Origin: MFD04580-c1 sp963702995
GTDB taxonomy: Bacteria > Planctomycetota > Phycisphaerae > Tepidisphaerales > Tepidisphaeraceae
Direction of reading: 5' to 3'
Assembly: GCA_963702995.1 (NCBI GenBank)
Contig: OY969783.1
Location: 124,001 to 188,000 of the forward strand
Length of the DNA stretch: 64,000 nt
The notes under the pieces were generated by a model. That model worked only from the letters and a program-made list of their open reading frames with translations. It was not told where the DNA came from and did no database searches. Shown here one piece after another: positions 53,828 through 61,457 of this stretch (positions are counted from its first letter, which is position 1; every line of letters starts with the position of its first letter). Position numbers and translations under genes: made by a program.

Positions 53828-55676
53828 CGATCCCTCCCCGCGCTGATCGGCATGGCGCTCGCCTCGGCAGAGGCGTCGCCGCCCGAGCCTCCTGCGCCGC
53901 CCAAGCCTCCTGCGCCGCCCGAGCCTCCGGCGACGCCGGCGGGTCGGGTGGCGGCCGATGGCTGGGTGGTGCGGGTCGGCCGCGCCCCATCCGCCGCCCG
54001 AACGACCACCTTCGTGCCCGGCAACAGTTTATCGACGCCGTCGATCACAACGACATCGCCGGCGCTCAGGCCGCTCTCGACGGATACGATCTCGACCTCG
54101 GAAGAATCGACCCCGCCCGCGCCGCGGCCGCCACGCGACCTGCCACCCGTTGCGCCACGAGCGGCGGGCGTGCCGCCCGCGGTTGGGTCGGACGCCGTCG
54201 GCAAAGTCGCTGGCGCCGCCGCGCCGCGCGTTCCGGCGGCCGAAGCAACCGCGCCGTCTTCGCCTGCGGCGCCGGCGGCGGGCCTTCCCCCTCCGGAGCG
54301 GCGTCCGCCCCCGGCGCCGTCGCGCGGGCCGCGCAACTCCGCCAGGCTCTCGTCGCCGCGCAGCGACCGGACCACCACGTCGCGCATCTCCACCGTCGAG
54401 TCGGGCTTCACCACGTAAACGAAGGTTGATTGCGGGCTCCGCTGGATGGCGGAGGTGGGGACGATGGTCGCCCCTTTCAGCGTCTCGACGCGTAGCCGGG
54501 CGTTGACGAACTGGTTGGGGAAGAGGCTGCCATCATCGTTGGCGAAAATCGCCTTCAGTTTGACGGTGCCTGTGCCGGCGTCGATCTGGCTGTCGATCGC
54601 CTCCAGCGTTCCGGTCGCGATCTTGCGGAGGAAGTCGCGGTCGTAGACGTCAACCAGGAGGCGACCCGCGCCGCCGGTGGGCGCCGGCGCGGGCGCGTGG
54701 CGGGGTCGGCCGCCGGGTCGGCGGGCAGCGTTGTGGACGTGGCTTGTTGAGTCGCCGGCGGCCCATGTGGATCGCCGCCCCCATCCGACGCCCTGCCTTT
54801 CGGGATCATGGGCATCTTGGCCAGGACCTGTGGCAGGCTGTCTTCCGCGATCGAGAAGATGACCGAAATCGGCTGAATCTGATTGATGACGGCGAGGCCG
54901 CCGGAGTCGCTGGCATGCACGATGTTGCCGAGGTTGACCAGTTCCAGCCCGATCAGGCCGGTCACGGGAGCGGTGATGCGGCTGTAGGTAAGCTGGAGCT
55001 GGGCGTTGTCGATCATCGCCTGATCGCTCTTGATGGTGCCCTCGAACTGGGCGACCACGGCCTTCTGCGTGTCCAGTTGCTGGGGGGTGATCGACTTTGA
55101 CGCGGCGAGCATCTGATCGCGTTCCAGGTCGAGCTTCGAATTTCGGAGCTGCGCGGCGTCGCGCGCCATCTGGCCCTGCGCCTGTTCGAGCTGGGCCTGA
55201 TAGGGGCGGGGGTCGATTTCGATCAGCAGGTCCCCCTCGTGGACGAGTTGCCCCTCATGAAAGGCGATCCGCATGATCTGGCCGTCAACGCGGGAGTGCA
55301 GGACGACCGTCTTCAAGGGCGCCGCCGACCCAAGGCCGGAGAGGTAGAGCCCAAGGTCCGCCGTTCGGGCCGTGGCGACAAGGACCGGGATTTCCCGCGC
55401 CCCTTTCTTCCCGGCCGGGTCAGCGCCGGCCGCCGCGCCGGAGGAAGCCCCATGCAGGTAGCGGGGCACCAGGAAATAGGCCGCCCCGCCGAGGCCGAGA
55501 AGGACGACAAGGACGACGAGCCACACCCAGCCGCGCCGCGCGGGAGAAGGCGCCGCGGCCGCCGCCGCCGGTACGGCGACAGGCACCGCCTGCTGACCCG
55601 CGCGGGGTGGCGCCTCTTTTCCGCGCGAATCGTGGAAAGCTGACGACGTCGTGCCGTCCGAAGTCTTCGCATTCAT
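53824..55676 (-). CDS. mdtA: RND periplasmic adaptor (membrane fusion protein), MdtA type, one frameshift
   Basis: About 617 codons from MNAKTSDGTTSSAFHDSRG at 55676. A membrane anchor (WVWLVVLVVLLGLGGAAYFL) is followed by the lipoyl half-motifs HSRVDGQIMRIAFHEGQLV and ITAPVTGLIGLELVNLGN around a helical hairpin. The phase shifts near 54690, then GRLLVDVYDRDFLRKIATG, DSQIDAGTGTVKLKAIFAN and LFPNQFVNARLRVETLKGAT continue the adaptor. The C-terminal domain holds an unusual Gly/Ala/Arg-rich insertion of about 75 residues before SVESGLSAGDVVVIDGVDKL, and a Gly-rich tail. It bridges the inner-membrane pump to an outer-membrane channel, which is not encoded here. First gene of the operon. Confidence 0.88.
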
Positions 55677-55821
55677 TGTCGGTCCTGGTGTACGTATTCG
55701 GAGCGGTCGCTCCAAGATCTCCGGCCGGGGGTTACGACGTCAAACTAAGGCGGGCGAACGAGCCGAATAAAGAGATCGCTGATGACATTTCTGATCGATT
55801 CCGCTGACGCCGCTCCGCTTC

Positions 55822-55863
55822 ATTGTTGACACCTCGGGACGACGATTGTTGACTACAATCAAC
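55822..55863. promoter_or_regulatory. Palindromic operator-like site between mdtA and pgk
   Basis: ATTGTTGAC occurs twice as a direct repeat (55822 and 55845). The second copy is inside GATTGT-TGACT-ACAATC (55844-55860), a perfect inverted repeat with five-base spacer, in an AT-richer stretch. Such a site could bind a dimeric regulator of the efflux operon, or TTGAC could be a -35 element. No regulator gene is adjacent. Confidence 0.4.
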
Positions 55864-55931
55864 TAATTCGCGCGTCGGCTGCTTTCGAGTAGGAAGCGCC
55901 TCAACCGGGCTCTTCTCTCCATGGCACCCAG

Positions 55932-55953
55932 GTGCCCGCCGTTACGCGGGCAC
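55932..55953. other. Hairpin upstream of pgk
   Basis: GTGCCCGC-CGTTAC-GCGGGCAC is a perfect 8-bp stem with a 6-base loop, in the mdtA-pgk spacer. No T-run follows, so a leader structure rather than a terminator is plausible. Confidence 0.4.
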
Positions 55954-56166
55954 AAGCTCGCGGGTCGAATCGTCCGGGGTCAGGAAGATCACGCGACGCG
56001 TGTCGCGGCACCCATTGCTTGACATGTGTGGCCCGCCCCGTAGCATCGCCCGCGCTTCCGGCGCAACGGGTGGTTCATCCTCGATTCGTCCACATTGATG
56101 CCGGCGCAAAGCAACGTCGCTGACCGAAAGGCGACCTGAAAACTCGAATATTCCGGAGTCTCTCCC

Positions 56167-57354
56167 ATGGCTAAGAAGACGGTCGCTGACGTGGACGTGC
56201 GGGGCAAGAAGGTCTTGATGCGGGTTGACTTCAACGTCCCGCTCGAAGCCGGCGTCATCAGCGATGACCGCCGCATCGTTCAGGCGGTGCCGACGATCAA
56301 GAACGTCATCGAACGGGGCGGGCGGCTGATCCTGATGAGCCATCTCGGCCGCCCCAAGGGAGGCCCGGAGGCGAAGTTCTCCCTGAAGCCGGCGGCCGAT
56401 CGCCTGCGGCAGATCCTCGGCGGCACCTCGGTCTCCTTTGTGACCGATTGCATTGGCCCCGAAGTCGAAAAGGCGGCCGCCGAACTCAAGGATGGCCAGG
56501 TCCTCGTCCTCGAAAACCTTCGCTTCCATAAGGAAGAGGAGAAGAACGAGCCGAACTTCGCGAAGCAACTGGCGAAGCTCGGCGACGTGTACGTCAACGA
56601 CGCCTTCGGCACCGCGCATCGCGAGCACGCCAGCACCTTTGGCGCCGCCCAGGCGATGCAGGGCAAGCCGCGCGTGATCGGGTTCCTGATCCAGAAGGAA
56701 CTAAAGTTCCTCGGCGAAGCCGTCACCACCCCGCACCGCCCGTTCGTCGCGATCCTCGGCGGCGCCAAGGTGTCGGACAAGATCAACGTGATTGAGCAGC
56801 TTCTCTCCAAGGCCGATACCCTCCTGATCGGTGGCGCGATGGCCTACACGTTCTTCCTTGCCCAGGGGAAGGAAGTCGGCAAGAGCCTCGTCGAGCGCGA
56901 CAAGGTCGATCTCGCCAAGAGCCTGCTCGAAAAGGCGGCCGGCAAGATCAAGCTTCCGCTGGACACCGTCATCTCGGACAAGATGACTGATGACGCCGTG
57001 ACGAGCGTGGTTGAAGGGAACATCCCCGCCGACAAGGAAGGGTTTGATATCGGCCCCAAGACGTGCCAGGCGTATAAGGCCGAGATCCTCAAATCGCGCA
57101 CGGTCATCTGGAACGGCCCGATGGGCGTCTTTGAGAAGAAGCCGTTCCAGGCGGGGACGCGAACGGTCGCCGAAGCGGTTGCCGAGGCGACCAAGGCGAG
57201 CGGCGCGGTCACCATCATCGGCGGCGGCGACAGTGCGGCCGCGATCGAGCAGTTCGGCCTCGCCGATCAGGTGAGCCACGTCAGCACGGGCGGCGGCGCG
57301 TCGCTGGAGTTCCTTGAGAACGGACATTTCTCAACGCTCGATATCCTGGATTGA
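56167..57354 (+). CDS. pgk: Phosphoglycerate kinase
   Basis: 395 codons, normal family length; GGAG lies ahead of the ATG. KKVLMRVDFNVPLEAGVISD, the arginine-bearing SHLGRPKGGPEAKFS, LENLRFHKEEEKNEPNF and VNDAFGTAHREHAS are the 3-phosphoglycerate site. GGAKVSDKINVIEQLL and the C-terminal WNGPMGVFE and IGGGDSAAAIEQFG are the nucleotide domain. It transfers phosphate from 1,3-bisphosphoglycerate to ADP in glycolysis. It is followed by rpe about 200 bp later, with an inverted repeat in between. Confidence 0.98.
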   Translation: MAKKTVADVDVRGKKVLMRVDFNVPLEAGVISDDRRIVQAVPTIKNVIERGGRLILMSHLGRPKGGPEAKFSLKPAADRLRQILGGTSVSFVTDCIGPEVEKAAAELKDGQVLVLENLRFHKEEEKNEPNFAKQLAKLGDVYVNDAFGTAHREHASTFGAAQAMQGKPRVIGFLIQKELKFLGEAVTTPHRPFVAILGGAKVSDKINVIEQLLSKADTLLIGGAMAYTFFLAQGKEVGKSLVERDKVDLAKSLLEKAAGKIKLPLDTVISDKMTDDAVTSVVEGNIPADKEGFDIGPKTCQAYKAEILKSRTVIWNGPMGVFEKKPFQAGTRTVAEAVAEATKASGAVTIIGGGDSAAAIEQFGLADQVSHVSTGGGASLEFLENGHFSTLDILD

Positions 57355-57406
57355 TGGTGGCCCGATCCAACTCATGACGTCCGGCCGCATCGAGATGTTT
57401 CCAGTA

Positions 57407-57502
57407 GGGGCCGCACTGCGGTCCGTCTTACGGCGTGCGATGGGATCAAGCGGTGTTGCCCCGCCGGTGGAACCGGTAACGTGCGGACCGCAGTGCCGTC
57501 CC
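57407..57502. repeat. Inverted repeat D between pgk and rpe
   Basis: The left arm (about 57407-57428, with GCACTGCGGTCCG) and right arm (about 57479-57502, CGGACCGCAGTGC) are perfect reverse complements over 13 bases, with further imperfect pairing outside, separated by about 50 bases. No coding frame uses this stretch. Confidence 0.7.
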
Positions 57503-57554
57503 TCCAAGCGTCGCCTCGCGGCCGCAACGATACTCCCGTTGGGATGAGGAGCCG

Positions 57555-58226
57555 ATGACCTCCAACCCGTCCACTTCCAGCTCGCCCCAGATCGCCGCAT
57601 CGATCCTGTCGGCCGATTTTTCGAAGCTCGGGGCCGAGATCGACGAGGTCCTGGCGGGTGGGTCTGATTTCCTGCATCTGGACGTGATGGACGGGCACTT
57701 CGTACCCAACATCAGCTTCGGGCCAGCCATCATTCAAGCGGCGCGAAAAGGGACAAAGGCGTTCCTTGATGCGCACCTGATGATCTCGGAGCCGCTTCGG
57801 TACGCGCCGGCGATGGTGCGCGCCGGGGCGGACTCCCTCACGTTCCATATTGAAGCCGTCCAGGATGCCGTTCAGACGGCGCGGGAGATTTGCAAGCTCG
57901 GGTGCCGGGTGGGGATCACGCTGAACCCGGCGACGCCGGTCGAGTCCATCTTCGACGTGCTTCCCGACGTGGACCACGTCCTGGTGATGAGCGTCGTCCC
58001 GGGCTTCTCCGGGCAGAAGTTCATGCCGGTCGCGTTGGCCAAGGCCGAGGCAATCAAGAAGCGGCTCCGCTCCGATCAGCGCCTGGAGATGGACGGGGGG
58101 TTGAATGCGGATTCGGTCCGTCCAGCGCGGGACGCGGGCGTTGACTGGTTCGTTGTCGCCAGCGCTATTTTCGATAAGCCCGATCGAACGGCCGCGATCA
58201 GGGAACTGCGCGAACGGATCGGTTGA
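57555..58226 (+). CDS. rpe: Ribulose-phosphate 3-epimerase
   Basis: 223 codons. AASILSADFSKLGAEIDEV, LHLDVMDGHFVPNISFGPAI, FLDAHLMISEPLRY, LVMSVVPGFSGQKF and MDGGLNADSV contain the catalytic Asp residues and the metal-binding His of this TIM-barrel enzyme. It interconverts D-ribulose 5-phosphate and D-xylulose 5-phosphate in the pentose phosphate pathway. Same strand as pgk, 200 bp downstream. Confidence 0.97.
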   Translation: MTSNPSTSSSPQIAASILSADFSKLGAEIDEVLAGGSDFLHLDVMDGHFVPNISFGPAIIQAARKGTKAFLDAHLMISEPLRYAPAMVRAGADSLTFHIEAVQDAVQTAREICKLGCRVGITLNPATPVESIFDVLPDVDHVLVMSVVPGFSGQKFMPVALAKAEAIKKRLRSDQRLEMDGGLNADSVRPARDAGVDWFVVASAIFDKPDRTAAIRELRERIG

Positions 58227-58742
58227 CCCTTGCGTATCACTTCCTGCCCGAAGCGGAGCCGGCGGCTGTGCATATCTTGTCACTGGCCGTAAGCTCCTGG
58301 TCTGGAAAAGCTTACCATCGGTTTCCGCCGTTGCTACGATGGATTGGTCGGGCGGCCTCGTCCGCATTAAGATTGATTGAAGTTCGGTTGCTGCTTCCGT
58401 ATCGTTCAGTCGTCTGCGCAGACCCCTAGCCGTGCGTTCCACGGGAATCTTCGGGTGTAGGGTCCGTACGGGAGCCATCGGTTGGGGTGAATGATCGCCT
58501 GTCCGTTCCGGCTCCCGTGCGGACCTTCCGAGAATCGTCGCGCTTTCCCAGCCGGGAGGCTCTGACGGGACCGAGTACGTGGCGCTGTTCGACGCCTCCC
58601 GTGCGGACCCTACACGGGCAACCCGCAGTTTTTGGTGGAACGGCCACTAGCGGCCGACGGGACGGAGCGGCTGACGATTTGCCGGTGATGGCGGGCCCCC
58701 GTGGGGCTTGCCGGCATGGCCCGGGACGAGGTTGGCATTGGC
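58227..58742. repeat. Spacer holding inverted repeat E
   Basis: No gene is supported in these 516 bases. GTGTAGGGTCCGTACGGGAG (58455-58474) and CTCCCGTGCGGACCCTACAC (58596-58615) are reverse complements in 19 of 20 positions. A third related half site, GGCTCCCGTGCGGACC, lies between them near 58510. The accD promoter should lie in the remainder; none is obvious. Confidence 0.75.
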
Positions 58743-59633
58743 ATGACACAGATTACCAACGACGGCATGAGGCTGGTCCGCGACTCCGGAGACGCAAAAG
58801 AGGGTCGCCCCGTCAAAGACTCCAAGGAGGGGATCCCCGAAGGGTTGTGGCTGCGCTGCCCCGAGTGCGGCGACATGCTGTTCCGGAAAGTCGTCGAAGA
58901 CGCCTTGAGCGTCTGCCCCGCCTGCCACCATCACTTTCGAATCTCCGCACGGGCGCGCGTTGAACAACTCTCCGACGAGGGGAGTTTTGAGGAAATGTTC
59001 ACCGACGTCGAGCCGACCGACCCACTCAAATTCACGGATAAGAAGGCCTATAAGGACCGGCTTGCCGAGGAGCAGCGGAAGACGGGGAACAAGGACGCCG
59101 TCCTCTGCGGCAAAGGGTTCGTTAAAGGGCGGCCGATCATGATGGCGGTCATGGACCCGACCTTCATGATGGGCTCGATGGGGAGCGTCGTCGGCGAAAA
59201 GATCACGCGGACCATTGAGGCGGCGTGCGATGAAAAGCTGCCGCTGATCATCGTCAGTTGCTCCGGCGGCGCCCGAATGCAGGAGTCCACCCTCTCCCTG
59301 ATGCAGATGGCCAAGACGTCGGCCGCCCTGGCGCGACTCGACGAAGCGGGCTGCCTCTTCATCTCGCTGCTAACCGACCCGACGACCGGCGGGGTGACGG
59401 CGAGCTTCGCAATGCTCGGGGATTTTATCATCGCCGAGCCAAAGGCGCTCATCGCGTTCGCCGGCCCTCGAACGATCGCCAACACGATCAAGGTCGAACT
59501 CCCGGACGGGTTTCAGCGCGCGGAGTTTTTGGAAGACCACGGTTTCATCGATTTCGTCGTCCACCGGAAAGATCTTCGAAGTGAAATCGCCCGGCTGGTG
59601 GATTTCTGCGTCAAGCAGCGTGGCACCGCATGA
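58743..59633 (+). CDS. accD: Acetyl-CoA carboxylase carboxyltransferase subunit beta
   Basis: 296 codons from ATG 58743; in-frame ATG 58716 is an alternative. After a short leader comes the Cys4 zinc ribbon (LRCPECGDMLF and SVCPACHHHFRIS), then the crotonase-fold core: GSMGSVVGEKITRTIEAACD, LIIVSCSGGARMQESTLSLM (oxyanion glycines), LTDPTTGGVTASFAMLGD and the C-terminal GPRTIANTIKVELPDGFQ. It forms the carboxyltransferase with AccA to make malonyl-CoA; accA is not in the window. A tandem repeat begins just past its stop. Confidence 0.97.
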   Translation: MTQITNDGMRLVRDSGDAKEGRPVKDSKEGIPEGLWLRCPECGDMLFRKVVEDALSVCPACHHHFRISARARVEQLSDEGSFEEMFTDVEPTDPLKFTDKKAYKDRLAEEQRKTGNKDAVLCGKGFVKGRPIMMAVMDPTFMMGSMGSVVGEKITRTIEAACDEKLPLIIVSCSGGARMQESTLSLMQMAKTSAALARLDEAGCLFISLLTDPTTGGVTASFAMLGDFIIAEPKALIAFAGPRTIANTIKVELPDGFQRAEFLEDHGFIDFVVHRKDLRSEIARLVDFCVKQRGTA

Positions 59634-59655
59634 GGCGATGCGGACACCGTGTGCG

Positions 59656-59695
59656 GCGATGCGGCACTGGGTGAGGCGATGCGGCACTGGGTGAG
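59656..59695. repeat. 20-bp tandem repeat after accD
   Basis: Two identical units of GCGATGCGGCACTGGGTGAG, followed by a partial third. A diverged unit (TGAGGCGATGCGG) begins at the accD stop codon itself, so the array seems to be derived from the gene's 3' junction. Confidence 0.85.
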
Positions 59696-59864
59696 GCGAT
59701 AGGACGGTGCCGGATTGTACGTGACGGCGCGGTTTCGCGGGCCTCGATTGGCTCGTGTTCGGTTAGGGTGTGAGACTGGCGTGGAGGCTCGCGGCCTTAT
59801 GTTCTGGCGCTCTCATTCCAAGTGGCATAGCGTCGAGTGGAGTTGCGGCCCGCAGCGGGTCATC

Positions 59865-60125
59865 ATGGCGCTGCAATTTGCCCGCGACGAACAGAAACAT
59901 CAGCCGGGCGTCAAACCCCGGGTTGAACGGATCGCCCCGCGCGGCCCCGCCCGGCTCCCCGACAAGCCCCCCGACGAGCTCGAAATCGTTCAGGAAGTCC
60001 AGGCCGCCGTCGAGGAGTTCAACAAACGGAATCGCACCGCCGTCCGAGTCGCTGGCATTCGCTACTTCGCCGATAACACCTCAGGCCATCGGGAAGCGAC
60101 TCGAAAGCTCCTGAATCGGCTCTGA
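59865..60125 (+). CDS. Small hypothetical protein
   Basis: I do not recognise it. From ATG 59865 it has 86 codons (MALQFARDEQKHQPGVKPRV onward), and an upstream in-frame ATG at 59799 would add 22 residues. Third-position GC bias matches coding DNA. It is highly charged, with a helical stretch DELEIVQEVQAAVEEFNKRN, and no signal or membrane segment. Its 3' end overlaps the 3' end of the convergent histone-deacetylase-like gene by 45 bp, which is unusual and lowers confidence slightly. Confidence 0.5.
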   Translation: MALQFARDEQKHQPGVKPRVERIAPRGPARLPDKPPDELEIVQEVQAAVEEFNKRNRTAVRVAGIRYFADNTSGHREATRKLLNRL

Positions 60126-61109
60126 TACATCGCCGGAGCCGCTCGCCTCCGCGCGTTCGGCCCCAAAACGGGACGCCGCGACGCGAATGGTCTGACAATG
60201 CAGCTCGGTCGTCATCCCCGGGACCGTGTTGTAGCCCCCGCCGTAGAGCACCACCGTCGGAATCCGCCAATCCCGACAGAGTCGAATGACCGTGGCATCC
60301 CGCATCCGCATGTCCTGGGTTGACAGTTTCATCTGGCCGAACCGGTCATCGGCGTGGACGTCGGCCCCCGCGATATAGAAGACGATGTCTGGCTCGAACC
60401 GCTCGATCGCCGGGGCAAGCGTCTGATCCAGCCGTGAGAAGTATTCGTCGCAGGTCGCCCAGCGTGAGAGTTCGACATCAAGGCTTCCGGCCACTTTGAC
60501 GGACGGGTAGTTGCGGCCGACGTGGACCGAATAGGTGAAGACGCCTGGGTCGGCCGCGAAAATATGGTGGGTGCCGTTCCCCTGGTGGGCATCCAGGTCG
60601 ATCACCATCGCCTGAATGAGCGGCTCATCTTCTTGCAGCGCCCGAATCGCAACGGCGACGTCATTGAAGACACAGAACCCCTCGCCGCGATCGGGGAAGG
60701 CGTGATGGGTTCCGCCGGCGAGGTTGCAGGCAAGCCCATCCGCAAGGGCCGCCCGGGCGGCGCGAACCGTCCCGGCGACCGCGGTGTGGCTTCGGTCCGA
60801 TAAAGCCTTGGACCAGGGCAAGCCCAGGCGCAGCCGCGTCGGGTCATTCAACGCGCCAGATCGAATCGACAGGACATATTCCGGCGTGTGGGCACGAAAC
60901 AGGTCCTTGTTGGGTATCACGCCGGGGTCGGTGATGTCGTGCGCGGTCAGCGTGCCTTCGGCGACCAGTTTCGCGACAGAGTCGGGGAACTTGGACATTG
61001 GAAAGACGTGGCCGGCGGGCAGCGGAACGTAGTAGCGCCCGCTACTGAAACATTGCAACCCCGCGACGGGTCGCGTAGTTGTGACAGGAGCGAGGTCGTC
61101 ACGGAGCAT
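60081..61109 (-). CDS. Histone-deacetylase/AcuC-family zinc deacetylase
   Basis: 342 codons. LAGGTHHAFPDRGEGFCVFN contains the catalytic His-His pair; VIDLDAHQGNGTHHIFA gives the zinc-binding Asp and His, and FYIAGADVHADDRFGQMKL the second zinc Asp. The terminal VLYGGGYNT is the conserved Gly-rich loop with the Tyr. Bacterial members deacetylate acetyl-lysine, acetylpolyamines or acetoin-related substrates; which one applies is unknown. No signal peptide, so it is cytoplasmic. It is convergent with a small unknown gene and diverges from the LEPR-XLL gene at 61458. Confidence 0.92.
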   Translation of the reverse strand: MLRDDLAPVTTTRPVAGLQCFSSGRYYVPLPAGHVFPMSKFPDSVAKLVAEGTLTAHDITDPGVIPNKDLFRAHTPEYVLSIRSGALNDPTRLRLGLPWSKALSDRSHTAVAGTVRAARAALADGLACNLAGGTHHAFPDRGEGFCVFNDVAVAIRALQEDEPLIQAMVIDLDAHQGNGTHHIFAADPGVFTYSVHVGRNYPSVKVAGSLDVELSRWATCDEYFSRLDQTLAPAIERFEPDIVFYIAGADVHADDRFGQMKLSTQDMRMRDATVIRLCRDWRIPTVVLYGGGYNTVPGMTTELHCQTIRVAASRFGAERAEASGSGDVSEPIQELSSRFPMA

Positions 61110-61457
61110 CGAGCGATTGTAGGCGGTGAGGCAACGTCATCCGCCGGCGACGCAAAGACCGTGCTCGCATTCGCCGATGGCCGCGAAATAGGGCCGGATC
61201 CCCCACATTTTCCTTGACCGGTGAGAGGGCCCTTGTAGGATCTGACATGGATGCGGGCGCGCGCTCTGGCGGTAGCGCGGCGGTTGTTCCGATCTGTCCA
61301 CGCATCGTTTGATCAGCGCGATACTGAACACAAAACATTACCGGACGCGACAGCATCACCGCACTCGAAGGCATCACCCCGCGCGAGTCGCCCTGATAGC
61401 GGATCGGGTTGAGTCACGGGCCTTGCCTCTCCTTCCTGAAGTTCCTCGGAGCCATTA
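61110..61457. other. Divergent spacer before the last LEPR-XLL gene
   Basis: About 350 bp between divergent starts. No gene is supported. Only the ribosome binding site CGGAG eight bases before ATG 61458 can be pointed out; no clear promoter is seen. Confidence 0.4.
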
